Assembly (NCBI RefSeq): GCF_039538365.1
Contig: NZ_BAABCA010000002.1
Coordinates: 186,001-250,000 of the forward strand
Length of the DNA: 64,000 bases
Reading direction: 5' to 3'
Source: Postechiella marina
GTDB taxonomy: Bacteria > Bacteroidota > Bacteroidia > Flavobacteriales > Flavobacteriaceae
The first letter of the stretch is position 1, and each line of letters begins with the position of its first letter. Below the pieces are notes generated by a model. That model searched no databases. It was not told where the DNA came from and worked only from the letters and a program-made list of their open reading frames with translations. A program made the position numbers and the translations under genes. Positions 43,401 to 50,648 of the stretch are shown piece by piece.

Positions 43401-44916
43401 TCCTTAAATGAGGCGATTTTATATTAGCTATTGGCGCTTTATAAATTATTGTAGAAACACGCTCTAAAGAATTAGTTTGAGATGGTATTCTTGTTGTTTT
43501 TGTAATATTCTGAAATACCTTCCACTTTACATCTATTGGTTTAAAATATTTAGCTGCTACCCCTAAAGACTCGCTATTGCCCAGAAACAAATAAGCAAAC
43601 TTGTTTAAGGCAAATTGAAAGTTTAGTATTATTTTTTTTTGAATATTGTTCTCAAAATAAATAAGTAGATTTCTACACGAAATAAGATCCATTCTAATAA
43701 AAGGTGGGTCTTTAATTAAGTTATGATGCGAGAAAACTATTTTATCTCTAATACGCTTTATAATTTGTATTTTATCTCCAATTTTTAAAAAATACTTATC
43801 TAAATACTTCTTTTCTATTTCGTTAATAATATTTACGCTATACAACCCAGAACCAGCAATAGATAACGCTTTAGGATCTATATCTGTTGCAAATATTTTA
43901 AAATCTAAGTTTAATTTATGTACCTTAATATAATCGTCTATTAAAACCGCAATAGAATACACCTCTTCTCCAGTAGAGCAGCCTGGCACCCAAACCCTAA
44001 TAGTTTCTGAGTTTCTTTTAGACTCGCATAATGCAGGTACAACATCTGTTTTTAAGATAGAAAATGCTTCTGTGTCTCTAAAAAAACGTGTAACTCCAAT
44101 TAAAAAGTCTTCTTTTAAAGCTTGCTTTTCTTCTACGTTACTAGATAAAAAGGTAACATAATCAAACAAATGATCTATGTTATTTATGCTCATACGTTTT
44201 TCTAACCTACGTATAAGAGTGTTTTTTTTATATTCTCTAAAATCTATATCTGAAAACTTAAAAATAATTGTAAATACATTATTTAATAAGGTTTCTTCAG
44301 ATATGGTTGAATCTAAATTTTTGTCTGTTAACAATAGCCTCTCGTTTGGGGTTTTACAAAATATTTCTGCGATTTTTTCGGGTCTTAATATATAGTCTGC
44401 CAAATTCGTCATTATAGCAGAGTTTGGCATGCCATCAAACTGTGCCGAAACTGGTTCTTGCACTACAATAGTGCCTCCTCCTTCTTTTATAGAGTATAAA
44501 CCTCTAGATCCATCAGATCCTGTTCCAGATAAAACAATTCCAATAGCTCTTTCCCCATGCTCCTCTCCTAATGTGTGAAAAAATATATCTATGGGTAGAT
44601 TTAGGTTGTGCTTAGGCCCTTTATCTAAAAGGTATAATTTATTGCCTTTTATATGTAAATTTTTATTTCGATGATTTAAATAAATACAATTTGGCTCTAT
44701 AACCTGCTTATCTTCAGTTTTATAAATAGGCATAGATGTATGCTTACTAAGCAATTCGGGCATTAAGCTTTTAAAATCAGGTGAGAGGTGTTGAATGATT
44801 ATAAATGCCATCCCGGTGTTGTTAGGCACGTGATCGAACAGGGTTTGTATAGCGTCTAAACCTCCTGCAGAAGCACCAATACCAACAACATACAAGTTGG
44901 AATTTTCACTTTTCAT
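40480..44916 (-). CDS. CheB-CheR-PAS-histidine kinase-receiver fusion protein
   Basis: This 1478-residue protein joins a CheB-like methylesterase (residues 5-190; Ser16 in GASAGG, His43 in QHLSP, Asp in GTGSDGSRG), a CheR-like methyltransferase (about 200-480; WVPGCSTGEEVYS), a coiled coil of repeated EELQSSNEEL units (about 660-720), PAS domains (about 725-840, 865-960 and 985-1095), a HisKA domain (MSHEIRTPMNG), an ATPase (LLNNALKFS) and a receiver (VVLLDIRMPEMNG). No CheB receiver domain is present. Its substrate is unknown, since no chemoreceptor is encoded nearby. It is transcribed alone. Confidence 0.9.
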   Translation of the reverse strand: MKSENSNLYVVGIGASAGGLDAIQTLFDHVPNNTGMAFIIIQHLSPDFKSLMPELLSKHTSMPIYKTEDKQVIEPNCIYLNHRNKNLHIKGNKLYLLDKGPKHNLNLPIDIFFHTLGEEHGERAIGIVLSGTGSDGSRGLYSIKEGGGTIVVQEPVSAQFDGMPNSAIMTNLADYILRPEKIAEIFCKTPNERLLLTDKNLDSTISEETLLNNVFTIIFKFSDIDFREYKKNTLIRRLEKRMSINNIDHLFDYVTFLSSNVEEKQALKEDFLIGVTRFFRDTEAFSILKTDVVPALCESKRNSETIRVWVPGCSTGEEVYSIAVLIDDYIKVHKLNLDFKIFATDIDPKALSIAGSGLYSVNIINEIEKKYLDKYFLKIGDKIQIIKRIRDKIVFSHHNLIKDPPFIRMDLISCRNLLIYFENNIQKKIILNFQFALNKFAYLFLGNSESLGVAAKYFKPIDVKWKVFQNITKTTRIPSQTNSLERVSTIIYKAPIANIKSPHLRTKESPELIFHKYLSKKFSPASIFIDKNFNILFIKGDAGKRLSHSEGVFQNNLLKIVNPDIARLIRSGVRRLETESQDVIIKDIENKTETESFSFDLKFHKPNIDDNLNGCYLIEFTNDRVIEDSNSIVVKNIDINEVSNQRLEDLENELKFVKTELQNVIEELETSNEELQSSNEELMASNEELQSTNEELQSVNEELYTVNSEMQEKNKELTNLSNDVTNLLDNTEIATLFLDTDLQIRKFTPALKDIFNLHESDYGRPISSFTSNFNEETRITILEDSKLVLEKLVTIEKQLRDKNGNYYLFRVSPFITADKIINGLVITLNNINKLKDTERELKTSEIRYKNLFLHLNEGFMHGEIITDNEGAPIDWVYIDANPAYEKLIGLKSKEFVNYRLLDVLPYINDDPTDWISTFGETAISGKEQSIKEYVTKDGKHYQVNLFSPAKGEFAATFADVTELKNKEQALVASQAELTRAQEITHVGSWYFDIHSSKVRWTKELYKIYGFDHTKPVPDYPEHEKLFTKDSWGLLSKAVETAGKTGEPYDLVLEMVRKNGEKGWLNTMGEAVKDANGNIIALKGAVQDVTQKKRYEEELIKAKKEAEIANIHKNYFLANMSHEIRTPMNGVIGFSELLRNDDLSKEERIKYLEIIDGSSKQLLNLIDDIIDVAKIESNEIKMIYKDCHISNLINNLEITYNQLKKAKNKEQVTIKAEIPEAHKDLVIITDSQRLQQVISNLLNNALKFSEKGVISFGYTIEHDNLKFFVKDQGMGIPKNKQKEIFERFKQVNYENNAKYGGTGLGLSICKGIVTLLGGYITVSSQLKKGTCFEFTIPLKLTKLKNVKRNNKVFAGKNFLKDKTILIAEDDTLIQLLFKIVLKKTGANVLFANTGKSAINLYQNHSNIDVVLLDIRMPEMNGLEAMDRLLEINPDVKIIMQTAYAMPEERENCFKRGCVGFLSKPVIKEELYEILDKWID

Positions 44917-45041
44917 TTAGAATTATTAATTATATAAAAATATAAAAGAAAATGGATATTAACATATAAAAAGAAAATTCTTTCACAGAATTAACCATAA
45001 ACTTACATTTAACCCTAATTTATTAAGGAATCGTTTAAAAA

Positions 45042-45620
45042 CTACCTATAAAAATTCATAATATCCAAGTACTCCCAAACATGTTCTGGCAGCATTGGTT
45101 TTATGTTTATACCTTGTTTTATACTATTACGTATATATGTTGAAGACAACTCCATAATTGGAGCGTTAACTTTATGTATTTTTTTATGTTCATCAAATTG
45201 CGTTTCAATATGTCCGCCAGAAATTCTAGGATAAACATAAATATGATGATTTTCTAGAATAACCTCATAGTTTTTCCATTTATGAAATCCTTTTAAATTG
45301 TCTTCGCCCATAATTAACGAAAACTCTTTATTAGGATACTTTTCTTGTAAATAAGCTAATGTATTTACCGTATAATTTGGTTGTGGCAAGTTAAACTCTA
45401 TATCGCTAGGTTTTAATTTAGAATACTCTTTTGTAGCAAGGTAGACCAGTTCTAAACGCTGATGATTGTCTAATAAACTAGATTTCTTTTTAAACGGATT
45501 ATGCGGTGTTACTACAAACCAAATTTGATCTAAATCGCTATGCTCAGCCATATAATTGGCTATAACAAGATGACCGATATGAATGGGATTAAAAGAACCA
45601 AAATACAGACCAATTTTCAT
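45042..45620 (-). CDS. nadD: Nicotinate-nucleotide adenylyltransferase
   Basis: NadD adenylates nicotinate mononucleotide to deamido-NAD. The 192-residue protein has the nucleotidyltransferase motif GSFNPIHIGHL near residue 9 and the C-terminal SSTYIRNSIKQG near 160. The length is normal. It lies 9 bases after gmk in the conserved order yicC-gmk-nadD. Confidence 0.95.
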   Translation of the reverse strand: MKIGLYFGSFNPIHIGHLVIANYMAEHSDLDQIWFVVTPHNPFKKKSSLLDNHQRLELVYLATKEYSKLKPSDIEFNLPQPNYTVNTLAYLQEKYPNKEFSLIMGEDNLKGFHKWKNYEVILENHHIYVYPRISGGHIETQFDEHKKIHKVNAPIMELSSTYIRNSIKQGINIKPMLPEHVWEYLDIMNFYR

Positions 45621-45629
45621 GTTTAGTTT

Positions 45630-46220
45630 TTAAGAATTTAAAAAATCTCTAACCTTACCTTCTGCTTCTACAAGTGCTTTATCTAACGTATCGTTAACAA
45701 TAATAGTATCAAACAAAGGTGCAGTTGCTAGCTCTGCTGATGCCTTTGCAACTCGCATGTTTATTTTATCATCGGTTTCTGTTTTTCGTTTTTTTAGTCT
45801 AATTTTTAGTTCGTCTACACTTGGTGGCTTTACAAAAATTGCTAAGGTTTGGTCTGGAAACTTTCGCTTTATGCGCAACCCGCCAGAAACATCAATATCA
45901 AAAATAACCGTTTTACCTTTTGCCCAAATACGTTCTACTTCGGTTTTTAATGTTCCGTAAAAATTATCGCGATATACCTCTTCCCACTCAAGAAATTCGT
46001 CGCCTTTAATTTTATTTTTAAACTCCTTAGTCGATAAAAAATAATAATCTTTTGCATCTACTTCTGCCCCTCGTTTCTCTCGAGATGTTGCAGATATAGA
46101 AAATTCTAAATTCAAATTTTCTACACCTAATAAATGTTTTACTATGGTTGTTTTTCCAGATCCGGATGGTGCTGAAAACACAATTAATTTACCTTCCTGT
46201 TTGCTATTTTGTTCTGCCAA
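45630..46220 (-). CDS. gmk: Guanylate kinase
   Basis: Gmk converts GMP to GDP with ATP. The 196-residue protein has the P-loop FSAPSGSGKTTI near residue 15, the GMP-binding SATSREKRGAEVDAKDYYFL region with the usual Ser and Arg residues, and the DIDVSGGLRIK segment. The length is typical. It lies between yicC and nadD. Confidence 0.95.
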   Translation of the reverse strand: MAEQNSKQEGKLIVFSAPSGSGKTTIVKHLLGVENLNLEFSISATSREKRGAEVDAKDYYFLSTKEFKNKIKGDEFLEWEEVYRDNFYGTLKTEVERIWAKGKTVIFDIDVSGGLRIKRKFPDQTLAIFVKPPSVDELKIRLKKRKTETDDKINMRVAKASAELATAPLFDTIIVNDTLDKALVEAEGKVRDFLNS

Positions 46221-46301
46221 GACTTTTGTTTTTTATACACTTAGAAATTCCACCAGTGCGACACTATTTATTTTAACCTTTTATAACACTTTACTGTTTG
46301 T

Positions 46302-47162
46302 TTAAAGAACATTTAATAATTGTTCCTTAATTTTTTCTAACTCATCTTTCATTTGCACTACCAATTGCTGCATTGGGGCATAATTACTTTTAGAGCCAAT
46401 AGTGTTAATTTCTCGTCCCATTTCTTGCCCTATAAACCCTAATTTTTTTCCGTTAGAATCTTTAGAATTTAATGTTTCTATAAAATAATTTAAATGATTT
46501 TTTAAGCGTACTTTTTCTTCGGTAATATCAAATTTCTCAATATAATACACCAATTCTTGCTCAAATCTGTTTTCATCGTATTTCTCTTTTAAATCGGCAA
46601 CGCCTTTATTTAAACGCTCTCTAACAGCTTCAATACGCTCTGGGTCTATAGCAATAACCTGCTCTAAAATCTCAGAAATAGCAGCAACTCTTTTATTAAA
46701 ATCGACTTCTAAAACCTTGCCTTCATTTAATCTGTAGTTATTAATAAAATCTACCGCTTTATTTATCTCATCTGCTATAGCTTTCCATTCATTTTCATCA
46801 ATTTCTTCTCTAACAGTATTTAAGGCATCTGGAAATCTAACTGCCATTTTAAGCAATTCTATTTCGCTACTACCCTCTACTACATTTTTTAACTGACTAA
46901 TATATTGTTTTACAACAGGGGTATTAATTTGTGTAGACGTATCTTCGGCAGTGGTTTCTACAAAAATTGAAAAATCTACTTTACCGCGTACCAGTTTTTC
47001 TGCAAGAAGTTTACGAATCCCTAATTCTTTTTCTCTATAAATAGAAGGCATTCGTGCGTTTAAATCTAAATTTTTACTGTTAAGAGATTTAAGCTCTATT
47101 GTTATTTTTTTAGTTGGTAATTGCAATACAGATTTTCCATAACCCGTCATTGAATGTATCAT
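46302..47162 (-). CDS. yicC: YicC-family endoribonuclease
   Basis: YicC-type proteins are endoribonucleases affecting small-RNA stability in E. coli. The 286-residue protein has the signature start IHSMTGYGK, the LNSKNLDLNARMP block near residue 30 and the C-terminal GFIGQEMGREINTIGSKS block. ATG 47162 gives the standard N terminus. A TATATTTG -7 motif at 47173-47166 lies directly before it, so the leader would be extremely short or absent. Confidence 0.9.
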   Translation of the reverse strand: MIHSMTGYGKSVLQLPTKKITIELKSLNSKNLDLNARMPSIYREKELGIRKLLAEKLVRGKVDFSIFVETTAEDTSTQINTPVVKQYISQLKNVVEGSSEIELLKMAVRFPDALNTVREEIDENEWKAIADEINKAVDFINNYRLNEGKVLEVDFNKRVAAISEILEQVIAIDPERIEAVRERLNKGVADLKEKYDENRFEQELVYYIEKFDITEEKVRLKNHLNYFIETLNSKDSNGKKLGFIGQEMGREINTIGSKSNYAPMQQLVVQMKDELEKIKEQLLNVL

Positions 47163-47165
47163 ATA

Positions 47166-47173
47166 CAAATATA
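47166..47173 (-). promoter_or_regulatory. Promoter -7 motif directly before yicC
   Basis: TATATTTG on the minus strand matches TAnnTTTG and ends 4 bases before ATG 47162. If used, transcription would begin at or beside the start codon, giving a leaderless mRNA or favouring ATG 47150 as the start. The -33 box is not clear. Confidence 0.4.
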
Positions 47174-47301
47174 TTAAGTTGCGCAAAGGTAATTAAAACC
47201 AATAGGATAGAAAACAGTTAATTTATAAGCTTTTAAACTATGTATAGATTTTGTAGATATGTAATAGTGACTAAGAACATGAGATTACAAAAAATTATAA
47301 A

Positions 47302-47309
47302 TACATTTG
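47302..47309 (+). promoter_or_regulatory. Promoter -7 motif of the formylglycine-generating enzyme gene
   Basis: TACATTTG matches TAnnTTTG and ends 18 bases before the ATG at 47327. No TTG is seen at the -33 position. Confidence 0.45.
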
Positions 47310-47326
47310 CTAACAAACTATATTAA

Positions 47327-48439
47327 ATGAAACATAACATATTACTAATAGCTTCGTGTGTTGGGCTTTTAACTTTTACAGGTTGTAAAAACGAAACATC
47401 TAAAACCATAGAAAAAACAACAACAGAAACTAAAACAGAAATAAACACTGTAAACCAAGATAAAAACACCAAAATGAAAGCGCCAGATGGCATGATTTGG
47501 ATTCCTGCTGGGTCTTTTCAGCAAGGTGCTGTGCCTCAAGATAAAACTGCTATGGCGCACGAAAAGCCACAACACCCTGTAAGTGTAAATGGCTTTTTTA
47601 TGGACATTACCGAGGTTACTAACGCTCAGTTTAAAAAATTTACAGAAGAAACAGGTTACATAACTATAGCCGAGCGCCCTATAAATTGGGAAGAAATGAA
47701 AAAACAACTTCCAGAAGGGACTCCAAAACCCCACGACTCTATTTTACAACCAGGATCTTTATTATTTAAAAAAACAAAATCTTCGCTACCTAACTTATAC
47801 GATTTTTCGCAATGGTGGGAATGGTCTATTGGTGTAAATTGGAGACACCCTAGTGGCCCAAACACAAACATAGAAGGTAAAGATAACTATCCTGTTGTAC
47901 ACGTATCTTACCAAGACGCTCAAGCATATTGCGAATGGGCAGGAAGACGTTTGCCTACAGAAGCTGAATGGGAATACGCTTCTAGAGGCACAAGTAAAAA
48001 CACTATTTACTCATGGGGAGACGACATTACAGAATTATCTAAAAATGTAAATAGTTGGGAAGGAGAATTTCCTGTTAACAATACCGTAGAAGATGGTTTT
48101 GAAAGAAGCGCACCTGTTAAAACATACCCTCAAAATAGTTTTGGACTGTACGAAATGGCTGGTAATGTTTGGGAAATTACTAGCGATTTATACAATTTAA
48201 AATATTATGAAGAATTAGCTGCTTCTGGCAAACCAACCATTAACCCTACAGGAGCAAAAGTGGCTTATAACCCTAACAACCCCTATTTAGAAGAAATTAT
48301 AATTAAAGGCGGTTCGTTTTTATGTAGCGATAGTTATTGCGCTAGTTATAGAGTATCTTCTAGAATGGGCTCTAGCAAAGATTCATCGTCTGAGCATGTT
48401 GGATTTAGAACCGTTGCTACACCAGATATGTTAAAGTAA
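47327..48439 (+). CDS. Exported formylglycine-generating enzyme (SUMF1 family), lipoprotein
   Basis: FGE oxidises the Cys of CxPxR in sulfatases to formylglycine. The 370-residue protein has a lipoprotein signal ending FTGC (Cys20) and an FGE fold from about residue 50, with RLPTEAEWEYA and the C-terminal GGSFLCSDSYCASYR block. Cys333 and Cys338 match the two catalytic cysteines of human SUMF1, unlike structural members such as GldK, so activity is plausible. Its export suggests maturation in the periplasm. Sulfatase genes lie at 50649 and 6711. Confidence 0.85.
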   Translation: MKHNILLIASCVGLLTFTGCKNETSKTIEKTTTETKTEINTVNQDKNTKMKAPDGMIWIPAGSFQQGAVPQDKTAMAHEKPQHPVSVNGFFMDITEVTNAQFKKFTEETGYITIAERPINWEEMKKQLPEGTPKPHDSILQPGSLLFKKTKSSLPNLYDFSQWWEWSIGVNWRHPSGPNTNIEGKDNYPVVHVSYQDAQAYCEWAGRRLPTEAEWEYASRGTSKNTIYSWGDDITELSKNVNSWEGEFPVNNTVEDGFERSAPVKTYPQNSFGLYEMAGNVWEITSDLYNLKYYEELAASGKPTINPTGAKVAYNPNNPYLEEIIIKGGSFLCSDSYCASYRVSSRMGSSKDSSSEHVGFRTVATPDMLK

Positions 48440-48479
48440 ATTACGCCAAAGAACTTTTAACAAAAAAAAAGGCAAAATA

Positions 48480-48520
48480 AAAAAGAGATAAGTTAACAGC
48501 ATGTAACTTATCTCTTTTTT
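48480..48520. terminator. Bidirectional terminator between the FGE and DUF1080 genes
   Basis: AGAGATAAGTTA and TAACTTATCTCT form a 12-bp stem with an 8-base loop, flanked by A and T tracts. Confidence 0.85.
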
Positions 48521-48537
48521 ATTTTAAGTAATTAATT

Positions 48538-49491
48538 TTAATATATACAAGTTTCTGGCTTATTCTTTACATAATAAGACTTGTAGTTTTTGGCTTTTTT
48601 ATCCATACAACCACAAAGATCTAAAAGATTTATATTCTTAAAATCTATAGGGTGACTTTCTGCTTGTAACGCAATGTAGCCCTCTGTAATAACCTCTCCA
48701 GCTTTTTTGCTCCACGCCTCTTTTGTTTTTGGCATTCCCCATTTATCCCAATTTTCGCCTTTATATTGCTTATTAGGTTCTGTTGCTCCAACTTGAGGTA
48801 GTTTAAAACTAAGAACCGTATCTTTTTCTACTATAAACGTCATAGATTCTCCACCCATAACAATAGCTTCAGCATGCACCCACTGATCGCCAAAATAAGT
48901 TTTAGAATTTGACGAAATACAGTGTTTATAGTTTAAAGTATCTCCCATAACAACCGCTGTACCTGGTGTACAAACATTTGCTGTTGTACGCTCTTTATTA
49001 TCATTTAAACCTCCTAAAAGTTGAAACTCTACAGATACTGGAAAATTTTGATTATACTCGTTACTTGCTGCAGATTGTGAATGTAACATTACACCACTGT
49101 TTCTTACATTCCAGTGCGAACCGCCTGGTATTTGATTTCCTGTAAACCTATAATCAAAACTAAGTTTGTAATACGAAAATGGTGTTTTATAATAAAGGTG
49201 ACCAAACTTATCTTCAAAATTCTCATAATTATCATAAGTTATTCTTAGCATGCTATCTTCCACAACAAAGGTTTCTTTATAATTATCATTTATATCTAAC
49301 CCAGTTATTTTAATATCCCAACCTGTTAAATCTTTTCCGTTAAAAAGAGCAATCCAATCTTCTTTTTCTACAAACTTATTTTCTGCTTTTTTATCAAATT
49401 TACAACTCCATACACAAAGTATAATTATTAAAGCTAAAATTGAAGTAGGTTGATATTTTGTTTTAAACTTAAAAGTTAAGGGTTTTGACAT
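48538..49491 (-). CDS. DUF1080 lipoprotein (3-keto-disaccharide hydrolase-like)
   Basis: The 317-residue protein has a lipoprotein signal ending VWSC (Cys30), then a DUF1080 jelly-roll starting WIALFNGKDLTGWDIKI near residue 46, with SGVMLHSQ and FQLLGG blocks. This family is linked to glycan use, including hydrolysis of 3-keto-glycosides. The C-terminal tail GCMDKKAKNY followed by a Cys near the end resembles the short GCxDxxAxNY repeats of secreted Bacteroidota proteins, which is unusual here. Its place beside the FGE and sulfatase genes suggests a role in glycan breakdown. Confidence 0.85.
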   Translation of the reverse strand: MSKPLTFKFKTKYQPTSILALIIILCVWSCKFDKKAENKFVEKEDWIALFNGKDLTGWDIKITGLDINDNYKETFVVEDSMLRITYDNYENFEDKFGHLYYKTPFSYYKLSFDYRFTGNQIPGGSHWNVRNSGVMLHSQSAASNEYNQNFPVSVEFQLLGGLNDNKERTTANVCTPGTAVVMGDTLNYKHCISSNSKTYFGDQWVHAEAIVMGGESMTFIVEKDTVLSFKLPQVGATEPNKQYKGENWDKWGMPKTKEAWSKKAGEVITEGYIALQAESHPIDFKNINLLDLCGCMDKKAKNYKSYYVKNKPETCIY

Positions 49492-49690
49492 AATGGGTTT
49501 TATTTTAAATTAATTTGTATACCAATTAAAAGGTAATTTAAACGGAATAAATATAGCATTTATAAATTTGTTAACGATTTTGATAAAACTCTTTTATTTC
49601 GTTAGAAAAAAAATGGTTATAATTGTTACGCTATAGCTATTTAAAATGGTAACTTTATAATGTAAACCTACGGTAAAACTAAATTAAACT

Positions 49691-50554
49691 TTGGAACTTA
49701 AATATCTCCCATTAGAAAAATCTGAATCTGAATCGTTTTATATTAAACGTAAAAAAGTACCATACTTTGGCGATAATTGGCATTATCACGAAGAGCACGA
49801 ACTTATGTTTACTATTAAAGGAGAAGGTGTAAGAATAGTTGGAGATAACATGGACCATTTTAAAGACCATGAATTGGTAATGATAGGAGGAGGCTTACCA
49901 CACTTATTTAAAAATGAGTTAAAAGAAAAAGGATCGGCAGCCGATTTTATAGTTATAAAGTTTAAAGATTTATTTGAAAACCAGTCGTTTTTTTCGCTTC
50001 CCGAATTTTCAAAAATTAATGAGTTTATTCAAAATTCTAAGCGAGGTATTCTTTTTTCTAAAAAAACCGGAAAACGATTAAAAAAGAAACTTATAAAGTT
50101 CTCTAAAAGTGAAGGCGCCGAAAAAATAATTCTTTTTACAACTATTTTTAAAATACTATCCGAAGAAAAAAAATACAAATACTTATCTAGCGAAGGTTTT
50201 GAGCTAAAAACATCTAGCAAAGGCGAAGACAGAATACAAAAAGTTATTAATTACATTGGCGAAAACTATGTAAAAGACATCTCGCTAGAAGATTTAGCCA
50301 AAATAGCGCACATGACAACAAACTCTTTTTGTCGTTATTTTAAAAGCAGAACAGGAAAAACACCGTTTCAGTTTATAAGAGAGTTTAGAGTTAACAAAGC
50401 ATGCCAAATGCTAATTAATGGCGAAAAAAGCATATCGCAAATATGTTACGACACAGGCTTTAACTCCTTTTCTAGTTTTAATAGAATATTTAAAAAATTA
50501 AAAAAAATATCGGCTAGCGAATACAAAAACAAATACATTAAGCTAAAATCTTAA
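49691..50554 (+). CDS. AraC-family transcriptional regulator of the sulfatase locus
   Basis: The 287-residue protein has an N-terminal cupin sensor with NWHYHEEHELMF near residue 25, then two helix-turn-helix motifs at about 185-285 (DISLEDLAKIAHMTTNSFCR and TGFNSFSSFNRIFKKLK). The start is TTG 49691, because the next in-frame ATG is inside the cupin domain. It is divergent from the DUF1080 gene and convergent with the sulfatase gene and probably controls both. Confidence 0.85.
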   Translation: MELKYLPLEKSESESFYIKRKKVPYFGDNWHYHEEHELMFTIKGEGVRIVGDNMDHFKDHELVMIGGGLPHLFKNELKEKGSAADFIVIKFKDLFENQSFFSLPEFSKINEFIQNSKRGILFSKKTGKRLKKKLIKFSKSEGAEKIILFTTIFKILSEEKKYKYLSSEGFELKTSSKGEDRIQKVINYIGENYVKDISLEDLAKIAHMTTNSFCRYFKSRTGKTPFQFIREFRVNKACQMLINGEKSISQICYDTGFNSFSSFNRIFKKLKKISASEYKNKYIKLKS

Positions 50555-50589
50555 CTCTATTAAAACATAAAATCTAAACTATTTTATAA

Positions 50590-50630
50590 AAAAAATCGGG
50601 TATACTTTAAAGTATACCCGATTTTTTTTT
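50590..50630. terminator. Bidirectional terminator between the AraC and sulfatase genes
   Basis: TCGGGTATACTTT and AAAGTATACCCGA form a perfect 13-bp palindromic stem flanked by long A and T runs. Confidence 0.9.
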
Positions 50631-50648
50631 TATAAACTAAAACTAAAT

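Noticed and set aside
47327..48439. GldK/GldJ gliding lipoprotein
   Set aside because: Gliding lipoproteins share the FGE fold but lack the catalytic Cys pair; this protein keeps both and lies near a sulfatase gene.
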